Positions 1 to 8,037 of a stretch of 64,000 nucleotides of DNA are shown one piece after another. The stretch is from a virus: positions 1 through 64,000 of IMG/VR virus record IMGVR_UViG_3300036846_000800, one strand, 5' to 3'. The position numbers and the translations under genes are program-made. The number at the start of each line of letters is the position of its first letter. Position 1 is the first letter of the stretch. Under the pieces are notes generated by a model that was not told the origin of the DNA, searched no databases, and worked only from the letters and a program-made list of their open reading frames with translations.

Positions 1-1067
1 TTGCCGCTGTGCAGCTCGTCGTGATGGATGTCCGTCACCATCCCCAGGCGTGCGGTCGTGTCGGTGTGATCGAGGATCAGCGCATGCTCCTTGCCAGGAG
101 CCGTGCGTAAACACCGGCCAATAATTTGCACAAATAGCATCTCGGACTTAGTCGGACGAGCCAGCTGTAGGCAACGCACATCCCAATCAACACCAGTCGT
201 GAGTGTCCCCACGTTGGCAACGACCTTGTACGTTCCAGCATGAAAGCCTCGCTTGATCTCTGCCCGTTCCGTCATGGGCGTGAAGGCGTCTTGATATGCA
301 CAGGGGATACCAGCTTCGTTGAAACGCTCCTGCAGCTGCTTGGCATGCGCGCAGTCGACCGCGAAGAGTAACGTCTTGTCCTTGCCCCAGAGCTTGCGCC
401 ACGTCTCCACCACGTTTGCAACAAGCCCTTGCTCCTGCATCACAGCGGAAAGCTGCCCCTCATTATAGTCGCCGGCCGTGTCCTTCACGCCCGACAGGTC
501 AGGGTGATCAGCAGCATAGACTTTGAACGGCGAGAGATAGCCCAGCTCGATCAGCTCGGCGGTGGTGCTCATCACCAGGAGCGTCTCGAAATATCGCCCC
601 AGGCCTTTCGTCCAGGGCGTGGCCGACAGCCCAATGAACGGCACCTTCTGCCAGTCTTCATGCGTGAGCCACTTGACGTGCTCCTTGTGCAGCTGGTGCA
701 CTTCATCGAACACCACCACTGCACTCTCGGGAAAAGTCTTGCGCGAGCGAATAGTCTGGATGCTCGCCACTTGCACCGGCTTAGCCCAATCGGTCAGCGT
801 ATGATCAGCCTGGATTACGCCCACATCTTTGATGCCCTGGTCGTAGAACATCTCGACGGTCTGATCGATCAGGTTGAGCGCCGACACAACGAACGTGAGC
901 CGATTACCCTTGCTGAGTGCCCCCTCCACTATCGCTGCCGCCAGGAGCGTCTTGCCCGAGCCGGTGGGCGCCTGACAGACTAACCTTCGCACGCCTTGCT
1001 TGACCGTGTCTCTGATCGCCTGGAGGGCTTCTTCCTGATATGGCCTCAGCGACTTGATCGTACTCAT
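1..1067 (-). CDS. SF2 (DEAD/DEAH-type) DNA helicase, C-terminus beyond window edge
   Basis: Minus-strand reading from the ATG at 1067 gives about 355 residues before the left edge, with no stop. Superfamily 2 helicase motifs are visible in order: Walker A APTGSGKT (33-40), the DEVH box (121-124), motif III SAT (148-150), and motif VI QIIGRCLR (314-321) in the second RecA-like domain. The N-terminal LRPYQEEAL is the usual Q-like entry motif. This is the UvsW/RecG-like type used by phages for branch migration or remodelling of replication and recombination intermediates; that role is inferred. The start overlaps the stop of the upstream gene as TGATG, so translation is probably coupled. The true C-terminus is unseen. 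Confidence 0.9.
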   Translation of the reverse strand, partial: MSTIKSLRPYQEEALQAIRDTVKQGVRRLVCQAPTGSGKTLLAAAIVEGALSKGNRLTFVVSALNLIDQTVEMFYDQGIKDVGVIQADHTLTDWAKPVQVASIQTIRSRKTFPESAVVVFDEVHQLHKEHVKWLTHEDWQKVPFIGLSATPWTKGLGRYFETLLVMSTTAELIELGYLSPFKVYAADHPDLSGVKDTAGDYNEGQLSAVMQEQGLVANVVETWRKLWGKDKTLLFAVDCAHAKQLQERFNEAGIPCAYQDAFTPMTERAEIKRGFHAGTYKVVANVGTLTTGVDWDVRCLQLARPTKSEMLFVQIIGRCLRTAPGKEHALILDHTDTTARLGMVTDIHHDELHSG

Positions 1068-1594
1068 CAGAACAAATCCCCTTGACGTTGCTCCTCGGTT
1101 TCCATGCTGCGGATGATGCGCTCGATGTCAGCGAAGTAGCTCACGGGATAAACCGCGAAACAGTGCGAGCCGGTACCGTTTGTCTTCTTGAAAAGTTTCT
1201 TCTCCGGTGCTGCGCCAGCATTGCGGCTCTTGAAAAGATCACGCGCAGCAGCACCAACCGCCCAGGTCTTCTGCGGCACAGGCTCGATCCTTAGCGCCCT
1301 GAATACATAGATGACGGTAATCCCCTCGTTGTCGTTACCAAGATCGGCAACATCGGCATAATCCTCGACATCCTCCTCCTCGATGATATTCGCCCGCTCC
1401 TGCTGATATGCCTCCTCCATGTCAGCTTTCCATTGCTCATCCTCCAGCTGACTGTAGAACCGAGCGAGACATTCCCGATGCACCGTCACTCCACCGTCTG
1501 GTGCGTCGTCGTAGGTCGCGCGCTGGAAATAACCACTGGTCTTGCCGCACACTGCACAACGACCAATCCAGGTCTTGCTCATGACTTGCTCCAT
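1067..1594 (-). CDS. Hypothetical protein with N-terminal zinc-binding motif
   Basis: 175 residues. Near the N-terminus CAVCGKTSGYF is followed by a VHRECLARF segment, a CxxC...HxxC arrangement that would bind one zinc. A very acidic stretch (EEEDVEDYADVAD) follows, then a more ordinary globular C-terminal half. It overlaps the methyltransferase gene upstream by 16 bases and is coupled to the helicase by TGATG, so it belongs to the same early operon. No family is recognised. A DNA- or protein-binding accessory role is only a guess. Confidence 0.65.
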   Translation of the reverse strand: MEQVMSKTWIGRCAVCGKTSGYFQRATYDDAPDGGVTVHRECLARFYSQLEDEQWKADMEEAYQQERANIIEEEDVEDYADVADLGNDNEGITVIYVFRALRIEPVPQKTWAVGAAARDLFKSRNAGAAPEKKLFKKTNGTGSHCFAVYPVSYFADIERIIRSMETEEQRQGDLF

Positions 1595-2163
1595 GTGATC
1601 CGGCTAAGGCTGATCGGCCCGGCATGCTCGCGCTCGAACACGAACCACGCAAAGGCGACGGTGCTGGTGGCCCTCGGCCCCGTCCAGCCATCGCGATGCA
1701 TCCTGGGTAACCTATTTCGAAATACCCACACTCGCGCGAGCGCACCGTCGACCAGATCGCTGCGCTTGGTTCCCTCCAGGAACGCGAGCCTGAGAAGCAT
1801 TACCACCTTGGGGCAAAGCTCGATGGCATGCCGAACGAACTGATCGGCCAATCGGTAAGGTGGATTGGTGACGATGCACTGACAGTCGGCCGGCGCCTGG
1901 GTCTCCAGCAAGAAATCCCAGCCAGTAAGAGTCCAGGTGCTACCGTAATTCACGACGTCGGAAGCAATAACCTCATGTCCTGCTTCGCGCAGCACATCGA
2001 CAATCCTGCCTCTGCCACAGGCGGGTTCCCAAATACGAGCCGGAAGCGGCTCAACCTTGAGGAGGGCTTTCACCGCCTCGGGCGGTGTCTCGTAGCAGTC
2101 CAAGCCGCGCTCGCTAAGGGCGTCGCGTCCTGGGTTTCCCGTGCTCGCCCGATTTGATGTCAC
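1579..2163 (-). CDS. SAM-dependent DNA methyltransferase-like protein (NPPY type)
   Basis: 194 residues with a class I methyltransferase core. IWEPACGRGRIVDVL (around 43-57) fits the SAM-binding glycine loop, ASDVVNYG fits the next acidic strand, and VTNPPY (around 98-103) is the catalytic motif of N6-adenine or N4-cytosine methyltransferases. It is short and lacks an obvious target-recognition domain, like many phage orphan enzymes. Phages use these to protect against host restriction. The start at 2163 overlaps the upstream small gene by 50 bases, so a later start is possible, but the methyltransferase core is intact either way. Confidence 0.8.
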   Translation of the reverse strand: MTSNRASTGNPGRDALSERGLDCYETPPEAVKALLKVEPLPARIWEPACGRGRIVDVLREAGHEVIASDVVNYGSTWTLTGWDFLLETQAPADCQCIVTNPPYRLADQFVRHAIELCPKVVMLLRLAFLEGTKRSDLVDGALARVWVFRNRLPRMHRDGWTGPRATSTVAFAWFVFEREHAGPISLSRITWSKS

Positions 2164-2302
2164 TTGCCATCCACCGCGCCCGATCGCGAAGGGCTTTTAC
2201 GATCGCGATGCACTGCTCTTCAGAGAAAAGAGAACGCACCGCTTCGCTGGTCTCGATCATGTCAGCGAGACGTCCTTCGACTGTCTCCTCAGGCTTTGGC
2301 AC
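2114..2302 (-). CDS. Small hypothetical protein in early minus operon
   Basis: 62 residues, with an acidic helical N-terminal half and a basic tail (GKPRTRRP). Its start overlaps the stop of the ribbon-helix-helix gene by 14 bases and its end overlaps the methyltransferase start by 50 bases. That coupling, rather than similarity, is the main reason to accept it. No domain is recognised. Confidence 0.45.
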   Translation of the reverse strand: MPKPEETVEGRLADMIETSEAVRSLFSEEQCIAIVKALRDRARWMASDIKSGEHGKPRTRRP

Positions 2303-2480
2303 GCAGCTTCTTCCGCTGTTCCAGCTTGCTCAGCACCAGTTCGATACCTCGGGTAACGATCTCTGTCTGGGACGGGGGCGGTGGCCATCCAGGGCCACGG
2401 CTGATGGTCTGCATGCGCTTGACCAGCTCCCGTCGCAGCCGAAACGAAACCTGCGTGGTGTCGTTGTTGCTCTCACTCAT
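2289..2480 (-). CDS. Ribbon-helix-helix-like DNA-binding protein
   Basis: 63 residues starting at the ATG at 2480. An ATG further upstream would run into the divergent promoter and adds an Arg-rich, non-protein-like leader. The pattern TQVSFRLRRELVKRMQ (beta strand then helix), followed by SQTEIVTRGIELVLSKL (second helix), fits Arc/MetJ-type ribbon-helix-helix repressors. It is the first gene of the minus operon and faces the divergent plus operon 40 bases away, so it is well placed to regulate both. Regulation is inferred from position; no operator was identified with certainty. Confidence 0.6.
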   Translation of the reverse strand: MSESNNDTTQVSFRLRRELVKRMQTISRGPGWPPPPSQTEIVTRGIELVLSKLEQRKKLRAKA

Positions 2481-2519
2481 ATGATATTCCGGTCTGTTCA
2501 CTTGACGACTCCATGTCGC

Positions 2520-2547
2520 TTGACTACCGTGTATCGCGGCGTATATA
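2520..2547 (+). promoter_or_regulatory. Sigma70-like promoter of the plus early operon
   Basis: TTGACT at 2520-2525, 16 bases, then TATATA at 2542-2547. Transcription would begin near 2554, just ahead of an AAGGA ribosome site at 2569-2573 and a GTG start at 2582. It lies in the gap between the divergent minus and plus operons. Confidence 0.6.
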
Positions 2548-2581
2548 CGACGACGGCAGGTCTGGCGCAAGGAAAAATCCC

Positions 2582-2782
2582 GTGACCGAAGCAGAGATCG
2601 AGGTCGCAAACAATCGCGAACTGCGCCGGCAACAGGTCAGGCAGCTGCAGCTCATCCTCAACGCGATCAAGGAGACAACCAGCTGGGTCGTCAGATCGAA
2701 CCAAGCCATCGAGCTAATCCTGAGTCAGCTGTTGCCGCCCGAGCCCAAGACGAAGAAGAAGCGCAAGCGGGTGCGCCGATGA
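2582..2782 (+). CDS. Small basic hypothetical protein, first gene of plus operon
   Basis: 66 residues from a GTG at 2582, chosen because AAGGA sits 8 bases upstream and because the in-frame ATG at 2513 would place its first codons over the promoter. A helical middle (EVANNRELRRQQVRQLQLIL) is followed by a strongly basic tail (KTKKKRKRVRR), suggesting nucleic acid binding. It overlaps the next gene by four bases (ATGA). Family unknown. Confidence 0.55.
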   Translation: MTEAEIEVANNRELRRQQVRQLQLILNAIKETTSWVVRSNQAIELILSQLLPPEPKTKKKRKRVRR

Positions 2783-3222
2783 AACGCAAGCACATCTCAT
2801 GGAAGACCAAGTGCGCGGCAGCGCTGCTGGATGCGCAGATCGCGCGCGGGCTGGATACCAGCTGGTACGTCGACGCCAAGCAGATGACCGAGGACCAGTT
2901 TCTCAGCTTGTTTCAGTGGGATCACAACATTTTCCACAGCGGAACGCGCTCGGTTGCCAGCCACGAAAGCGGTCTCATATTCACACCGCTTGATCCTGAC
3001 GTCTTCTGGAACCTGACGCCCATGCTGATCAAGGCACACCGGGAGAAAACCAAGGTCGACGTCAAGATCATCGCCAAGGGCAAGCGCATTCGCAAGGACT
3101 GGCACAAGCTGGTGGAGCTATCCGGGATGACGCGCGAACCGCCATTGTTGCGCAGGCTCCGCTCGCGCGGCTTCGACAAAACCAAGCGCCGCAAGTGGGA
3201 TGGCACGGTGGTGAAGCGATGA
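2779..3222 (+). CDS. HNH-endonuclease-like protein
   Basis: 147 residues. The pattern QWDHNIFH...FWNLTPMLIKAHREKTKVD matches the DH...NLxP...H spacing of an HNH beta-beta-alpha-metal finger, without the zinc CxxC pairs found in many family members. A basic C-terminal half with IAKGKRIRKDW and RRLRSRGF follows, as seen in short phage HNH-like proteins. It could be a nickase or junction nuclease serving recombination with the ERF protein downstream. Catalysis is inferred from the motif only. It is coupled by ATGA overlaps on both sides. Confidence 0.55.
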   Translation: MKRKHISWKTKCAAALLDAQIARGLDTSWYVDAKQMTEDQFLSLFQWDHNIFHSGTRSVASHESGLIFTPLDPDVFWNLTPMLIKAHREKTKVDVKIIAKGKRIRKDWHKLVELSGMTREPPLLRRLRSRGFDKTKRRKWDGTVVKR

Positions 3223-3509
3223 AGAAGAAACCCAGTAGTGTCCGCTCTCACTTTGGCGAGGAAGCCTGGAAGAACTCCATCAAAATCCAACTCTCGGACG
3301 CGCTATGGGAAATGCAACGTCGAGCCCGGCGCGAAGGATTAGAACCCACGCGCTACTATGCAGAGATGATGCATTATTTGTTGGAATATGCGGCTTTCAT
3401 CGGACACGAACGTGGCATCCCGCTCGAAGATTTTTCCCAGTTGGCAGAAGAGGGCTTTGTGCAGGAGTACGAGAGACCTCTAGCAAAAGAGAAGAAACGT
3501 GCGCCCTGA
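3219..3509 (+). CDS. Hypothetical protein
   Basis: 96 residues from the ATG at 3219, which overlaps the preceding stop (ATGA). An in-frame ATG at 3195 would lengthen it by eight residues inside the previous gene. It is mostly helical and charged, with an aromatic HYLLEYAAFIGHER segment. No family is recognised. It overlaps the next gene by 11 bases. Confidence 0.55.
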   Translation: MKKKPSSVRSHFGEEAWKNSIKIQLSDALWEMQRRARREGLEPTRYYAEMMHYLLEYAAFIGHERGIPLEDFSQLAEEGFVQEYERPLAKEKKRAP

Positions 3510-4401
3510 TATTTACACCCGGACCTTCCGACGTGCGATGTACTCGTATGTCAACAACGGGTTCTTTGCGCGCGACCTTGACGCCGATGATTGGGAGTTC
3601 ATCGAGCGCCTGCGCGAGCGCGGCAGTATCGCTGTCGGCATTGTCGGTGACTGGGCGCCGGACGGCTCATTCGGCTACGGACAGAACCAGGGATATGCAT
3701 TCGAAGAAGAGCGGGAGTTCTGGGAGAACCCCTGGCCGGTCGAGCGCTACACGGTCAATCGCACGGCAGTGGTACGTCCGCTGCTGTACGCCGAAAAACC
3801 TGAAGTGGTCAGGGCGCGAAAGGAAAAGCGCGCACGCGACAAGGCTCTCCTGGCCACCACACTGAAGGCAGAACGGGAAGAGTGGAACAGACAACAAAAA
3901 GAACGTCAGCTGCACCAGCTCCAGGCTGTGATCGATGACCACGAATGGGACCGCGCGGCGCCAAAGCCAAAGTTTGGCAAGGTGGTGAACCGGCATTTCA
4001 TCCCGCAGTGGAAACTGGACGAGGAGCGCCGAAAGCGCCTGCCTCAATCGAAGCGAGCCAAGGCAGCTAAATATGAGCTGCGAACGCGGCGCAGGCTGGA
4101 GCTGGAACGTGTACGCGAGGCCAACGCAGCTGCGCAAACAGAGGATGCAAGGGAGAAGCTGCGTCAGCGGTGGCACGCCGAACGAGTCGCAACTGCGCAA
4201 ACTACTGTCTTCGTCGCAAAAAATATCAAAGAAGGCCTCAAGCGGAAAATCTTTGCCGCCATGGACGCAGAACTGCGCGCGGTCTGGACGATCAATGCGC
4301 TGATGCTAAAGACAGGTACCCACGAGGTGTATCGAGAACTCCTGATCCAGTGCTGTCGCGAGATCATCGCCGATGGCTACTGCGATAGGGCGGCGGCATG
4401 A
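3499..4401 (+). CDS. Long charged helical hypothetical protein
   Basis: 300 residues from a GTG at 3499, with AAGAGAAG just upstream. The first 80 residues look globular and aromatic (YVNNGFFARDLDADDWEF). Residues 100-230 are an uninterrupted Arg/Lys/Glu-rich helical stretch, probably coiled coil. The end has a short globular domain with two adjacent cysteines (LIQCCREII). No family is recognised. It sits in a translationally coupled run between an unknown gene and a zinc-finger gene. Confidence 0.6.
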   Translation: MRPDIYTRTFRRAMYSYVNNGFFARDLDADDWEFIERLRERGSIAVGIVGDWAPDGSFGYGQNQGYAFEEEREFWENPWPVERYTVNRTAVVRPLLYAEKPEVVRARKEKRARDKALLATTLKAEREEWNRQQKERQLHQLQAVIDDHEWDRAAPKPKFGKVVNRHFIPQWKLDEERRKRLPQSKRAKAAKYELRTRRRLELERVREANAAAQTEDAREKLRQRWHAERVATAQTTVFVAKNIKEGLKRKIFAAMDAELRAVWTINALMLKTGTHEVYRELLIQCCREIIADGYCDRAAA

Positions 4402-4652
4402 GGCGCGTCCCATCAGAGGCGCGAGGTCCGGGCAGCTACAGCCACCGCCGCTGCCAGTGCGGTGAAACGATTACTGGTGACACGTTCCAGTGTGACAGCT
4501 GTCGACCGTATCTGAGCCCAATCGCACAAGCGGCAGGCGAGGCCACACGCAGACGATACGAAAAGATTGCCGCGCTCAAGCGCGAAGGACGGGCGCTTCA
4601 AACAACGATCAGGCGCTTTGGAAGGAGATTACGATGGCCATATCTACGATAA
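4398..4652 (+). CDS. Small zinc-finger-like protein
   Basis: 84 residues starting at an ATGA overlap. CQCGETI...FQCDSCRP gives four cysteines in CxC...CxxC spacing, a likely zinc ribbon, followed by a basic helix (RRRYEKIAALKREGR). A nucleic-acid-binding accessory role is plausible but unproven. Its last 19 bases carry the strong ribosome site of the next gene. Confidence 0.55.
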   Translation: MRRVPSEARGPGSYSHRRCQCGETITGDTFQCDSCRPYLSPIAQAAGEATRRRYEKIAALKREGRALQTTIRRFGRRLRWPYLR

Positions 4653-4888
4653 AGGACACCGCTGACATCAGGGCCAAATTATTGGAAATCTGGCGATTGG
4701 TGGACAGGAAGGAAATCTCGGTCACCGAGGCGAGGCTTCATATCGGGATGGCACGTGCTGTCCTGGATACGCTCAAGGTCGAGATCGCTGCCGCACATCT
4801 TAATCAGTCACAGCTGCCGGGTGTCGCAATGATCGGCACGACCGACGCGCTATCGCTATCGCGGAAGGCACCGCGCGGAAGAAACTGA
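4634..4888 (+). CDS. Small hypothetical protein
   Basis: 84 residues. The start at 4634 is set by a very strong ribosome site, GGAAGGAGATTACG directly ahead of the ATG. The N-terminal two thirds (LLEIWRLVDRKEISVTEARL) predict two helices, resembling small phage proteins in recombination operons. No family assigned. It ends two bases before the next start. Confidence 0.6.
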   Translation: MAISTIKDTADIRAKLLEIWRLVDRKEISVTEARLHIGMARAVLDTLKVEIAAAHLNQSQLPGVAMIGTTDALSLSRKAPRGRN

Positions 4889-4889
4889 C

Positions 4890-5831
4890 ATGCTCAAGAG
4901 AACAGAGAGAATACTGATGAACGAGTGGGATTGGTGGCAAGACAAGCTCGCTGGTGGCAACCCAACGCCGATCCAGAACGAGCCGCAATCTGGGTTTTAT
5001 CGCAAGTCAAGCAAAGAGCATTACGGTGCCCGCAAGACGTTTATGCCCGTCGCCTTCTGGCGCGGTGATGACGGTTACGTCCACTGCCGTATCGGCGACG
5101 AGGACGTCAGCGACATCAAAGCCCTGGAGACCTGGAACGGCGGCGTCCACGCCAATCCCGTCACAGAGGAAGCCTATCGCGCTGTTGCAGAACGTGGTGA
5201 GTCCTGGCCCGACGAGCATGAATTAGTTCCAATGCAGGGGCACAACCGTCCGCCCGAGGACTTCTCCTACGAGGGATTACGGGATGCGATCGAGCCGCTC
5301 GCGCGCGAGGCCATCCAGCGCATCGATTTTGGGCCGGCGGTCACCACCCAGGACGAGGCCGACCAGCTGGCGAATCTCTCTGATCGCTTGGCTGAACTCT
5401 GGAAGAAAGCCGACGAAGCCCGCAAGGAAGAAAAGCGCCCCTACGACGAAGGCGCCAGGGTCGTCCAGCTGAAGTGGTCGCCGCTGCTGTTGGCGGCAGA
5501 GGCCTACAAGAACGTCAAATACAAACTGATTACGCCTTGGCTGCAAAAACTCGAAGAAGCAAAAAAGCAGGAAGCCGAGGCGGCGGCAGCGGCGGGCGAG
5601 CCCCCAGCTGTAGATGACCCGTCCCGCCGCCCCCGTGCCGGCACCCGTGGTCGAGCTACCAGCTTGAAGTCGACCAAGCGCGCCGAGATTACCGACTACC
5701 CCGCTTGTCTCGCGTTCTTCGCCGAGAGCGAAGACGTGAGAAGCACCGTGCAGATGCTCGCGAATCGGGCAGTGCGCGCAGGCCTCAGCGTTCCCGGGGC
5801 CAAGCTGGTGGAAGAACAGAAGGCTGTTTAG
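4890..5831 (+). CDS. Hypothetical protein upstream of ERF recombinase
   Basis: 313 residues. The start is uncertain: ATG 4890 has GGAAG upstream, and ATG 4917 (MNEWDWWQDKL) also fits. It has a globular N-terminal part with an aromatic segment (FMPVAFWRGDDGYVHCRIG), then a long coiled coil (about 140-240) containing EEAKKQEAEAAAAAGEPP, then a basic linker and a small C-terminal domain. Its place directly before the ERF gene suggests a partner in single-strand annealing or a DNA-binding accessory; that is inference. No known catalytic motif was seen. Confidence 0.55.
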   Translation: MLKRTERILMNEWDWWQDKLAGGNPTPIQNEPQSGFYRKSSKEHYGARKTFMPVAFWRGDDGYVHCRIGDEDVSDIKALETWNGGVHANPVTEEAYRAVAERGESWPDEHELVPMQGHNRPPEDFSYEGLRDAIEPLAREAIQRIDFGPAVTTQDEADQLANLSDRLAELWKKADEARKEEKRPYDEGARVVQLKWSPLLLAAEAYKNVKYKLITPWLQKLEEAKKQEAEAAAAAGEPPAVDDPSRRPRAGTRGRATSLKSTKRAEITDYPACLAFFAESEDVRSTVQMLANRAVRAGLSVPGAKLVEEQKAV

Positions 5832-5843
5832 AAAGGACCAAGT

Positions 5844-7025
5844 ATGACCGACACCCAGCCCACTACACCACGCCGCCCCATCGTGCCGGGGCCGAGTGGT
5901 ATCGCCGCCAAGGCCGTCGCCATGCGCGAAGAGACGCGCAAATTCGAGGAGGTGCGCAAATTACCGGAGCCCGTCAACGAGGCGCCCATCAGGGGGCTGG
6001 GCAAACCGCTGCAGTCAATGTCCCACCCCATCGTCAGCTCGATCGGCAAGCTGGCCGGCGCCATTGCCGGCGTGATGGCCCAGGTCGGCACCATCAAGAA
6101 GGGCGGCTACAATGCCTTTCACAAATACAACTACGCCAGGATGGAAGACCTGCTGGAGGCGATCACTCCGCTGATGGGGCAGAACGGCATCGCCGTGTTC
6201 CAGAACGAGGTCGAGATCAAGTCGGTCGAGAACCGGATCGCCGTCACCTACGAGTTCACCGTCGCCCACGCCAGCGGCGAGATTATGCAGGACCTGCGTC
6301 AGACTGGCATGTGTATCGCCAGGAACAGCAAGGGCGACTACGACGACAAGGCCATCAACAAGTGCCACACCCAGGCACGAAAGTATTTTCTTCTGTCGTT
6401 GTTCCAAGTACCGACCGGCGATTTCGAGGACAATGATCCAGAAGACGCGAATCAGCGTCAAGAACGCCGTCCTGTTCCTGGGCCGAAGTCCGAGCTGCGG
6501 GTAAGGGAGATTGGCGCCGAGGTAACACCCGAGAAGACAAAAGAGCGCGCCTCGGAGGAGATGCTCAAGAGTGGCCAGCCACACAAGATCACGCTCGGTC
6601 AAGGTGCCGGCGCCGATCAGTGGGCGGGTGCTTACCTGCGTGCCATCGAGCAAGCCAAGAACTTGGCCGAGATCGAGGCCTGGGACGAGTTGAACAACGA
6701 CATCTTGCAGAAGCTATCGGACAAGTATCCCGAGGTCTACGCCATGATCACGGCAGCGGTCGAGCGCCGCTTCGCCGCTCTTGGGATCACTCCTGCTCCT
6801 GCCATGCCAGACCCCAAGGCCGATCCGATAGAGGCCTCTAACTGGGTGGCCGGCCAGCTGCAGAACCTCAAGACCTACGAGGCTGCAGAGAGCTTCTGGA
6901 ACGAGGTCGTGGCGCCGCGTGAGAATGACTTTGATCCAGGCTTTTGGGACATGCTGATGAATGAGTGGAGACGTACCGAGGTGAGGCTCTCGCCACCATC
7001 GGAGGATGAGCCAGAGGGGGGATAG
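5844..7025 (+). CDS. erf: ERF family single-strand annealing protein
   Basis: 393 residues with AAAGGACC upstream of the ATG. Residues about 45-205 show the ERF superfamily pattern: SIGKLAGAIAGVMAQV, then GGYNAFHKYNYARMEDLLEA, ITPLMGQNGIAVFQNEVE, and a beta-rich segment ending ARKYFLLSLFQVPTGD. ERF proteins form rings that anneal complementary strands in phage recombination and genome circularisation. The C-terminal half (about 210-393) is a longer, acidic, helical extension not typical of the minimal domain and may bind partners. It is flanked by the probable HNH and repeat proteins of the same operon. Confidence 0.85.
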   Translation: MTDTQPTTPRRPIVPGPSGIAAKAVAMREETRKFEEVRKLPEPVNEAPIRGLGKPLQSMSHPIVSSIGKLAGAIAGVMAQVGTIKKGGYNAFHKYNYARMEDLLEAITPLMGQNGIAVFQNEVEIKSVENRIAVTYEFTVAHASGEIMQDLRQTGMCIARNSKGDYDDKAINKCHTQARKYFLLSLFQVPTGDFEDNDPEDANQRQERRPVPGPKSELRVREIGAEVTPEKTKERASEEMLKSGQPHKITLGQGAGADQWAGAYLRAIEQAKNLAEIEAWDELNNDILQKLSDKYPEVYAMITAAVERRFAALGITPAPAMPDPKADPIEASNWVAGQLQNLKTYEAAESFWNEVVAPRENDFDPGFWDMLMNEWRRTEVRLSPPSEDEPEGG

Positions 7026-7946
7026 ATGGCTAAATCCACACGCGACAAGCCCACACACAGGCAGTGCCGCTATTGCAAGGAATGGTTCGAGCTTCGACCC
7101 CGTGCTCATTACTGGCAGAAGTTCTGCACCTTAAGTTGCGCGGCCTCGTATCGCACCTCGCAACCTAAGTGGAAAAAGCAGCACGGCGAGAAAGTTAGAG
7201 CCAAAAGCGATCCCGAAACCATGCGCCAGAAATCGCTCAAGGCCTGGAGCAATCCCGAAATCCGCACTCGCCTCTCCGAAAAGACTCGACAGCGCTCCAA
7301 CAGCAAAGAGCACCTTGCCTGGATGGACAAGCACAACGAGAGACTATGGGCAGATAAAGAGTTCCGTGAGCAGCACAGCAAGCGCGCAAGCCAGACGCTG
7401 AATAAACTCTGGGAAGACCCTGTGTACCGGGAGAAGATATCAGCGCAGACAGTCGAGCTTAACAAGCAACGCTGGGCTGACCCGGAGTTCCGCGAGCGGG
7501 TCAGTAGAAATATCCGCATTGCAAAGCTCGACATGCTGGAGAAAAAACGAACCATCAAAGCCATGCGCGAACTGGCAGCGCGGCCGGAAGAACAAGCGCG
7601 CAAAAGCAAGATGATGAAAGAGCGCTGGGATGATCCAGAAGAGCGCACCAAGATGACCAAACGATCCAGTGAAACAGCCACCAAGAGATGGCGCGACGAT
7701 CCGGCTTACCGGAAGAAACAAGCTGTCCATCTATCAGCGTGGGCAAAATCACCAGAGAATCGCAAGCGCATGAGCGAGATGGGTAAAAACCCGGAGAGCA
7801 TTGCGCGCACAGCGGCTCTCTGGACCCCCGAGCGCAGAGCAGAGCAAGCGGAGAAAAACCGCAAGCTCTGGGCTGATCCTGAGTACAAGGCGCGTGTCAG
7901 TGCTGCTATCAGCAAGGCAAAGCGCAAACTTAATCCTGAGGCATGA
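7026..7946 (+). CDS. Zinc-ribbon plus NUMOD3-like tandem-repeat DNA-binding protein
   Basis: 306 residues beginning two bases after the ERF stop. The N-terminus has CRYCKEWF...KFCTLSC, a four-cysteine zinc ribbon. The rest is about nine copies of a roughly 20-30 residue unit built on W-x-D/N-P-E-x-R (for example LWADKEFREQ, LWEDPVYREK, RWADPEFRER, RWRDDPAYRKK, LWADPEYKAR). This resembles NUMOD3 modules, the helix-forming DNA-binding repeats attached to GIY-YIG and HNH homing endonucleases. No nuclease domain is present. It may be a stand-alone sequence-binding array or a homing endonuclease that lost its catalytic part. Confidence 0.6.
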   Translation: MAKSTRDKPTHRQCRYCKEWFELRPRAHYWQKFCTLSCAASYRTSQPKWKKQHGEKVRAKSDPETMRQKSLKAWSNPEIRTRLSEKTRQRSNSKEHLAWMDKHNERLWADKEFREQHSKRASQTLNKLWEDPVYREKISAQTVELNKQRWADPEFRERVSRNIRIAKLDMLEKKRTIKAMRELAARPEEQARKSKMMKERWDDPEERTKMTKRSSETATKRWRDDPAYRKKQAVHLSAWAKSPENRKRMSEMGKNPESIARTAALWTPERRAEQAEKNRKLWADPEYKARVSAAISKAKRKLNPEA

Positions 7947-7965
7947 GGTGCATTTCAACGACAGA

Positions 7966-8037
7966 ATGATGCTCGTCACGATCTGTTTTCTCCAGATCAT
8001 AACTCTCATTCTGGTTCTCAGTGTGCTGGCGAAATGA
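7966..8037 (+). CDS. Possible 23-residue membrane peptide
   Basis: MMLVTICFLQIITLILVLSV followed by LAK: a single hydrophobic helix whose stop overlaps the next start as ATGA. There is no strong ribosome site (GAGG at 7945-7948 is far), and a GTG at 7948 could add six residues. The coupling and hydrophobic content support it; the short length argues against. Confidence 0.35.
   Translation: MMLVTICFLQIITLILVLSVLAK

Noticed and set aside
429-983. Plus-strand 184-codon frame opposite the helicase
   Set aside because: The minus strand carries all helicase motifs in order; this frame has no domain and is an antisense shadow.
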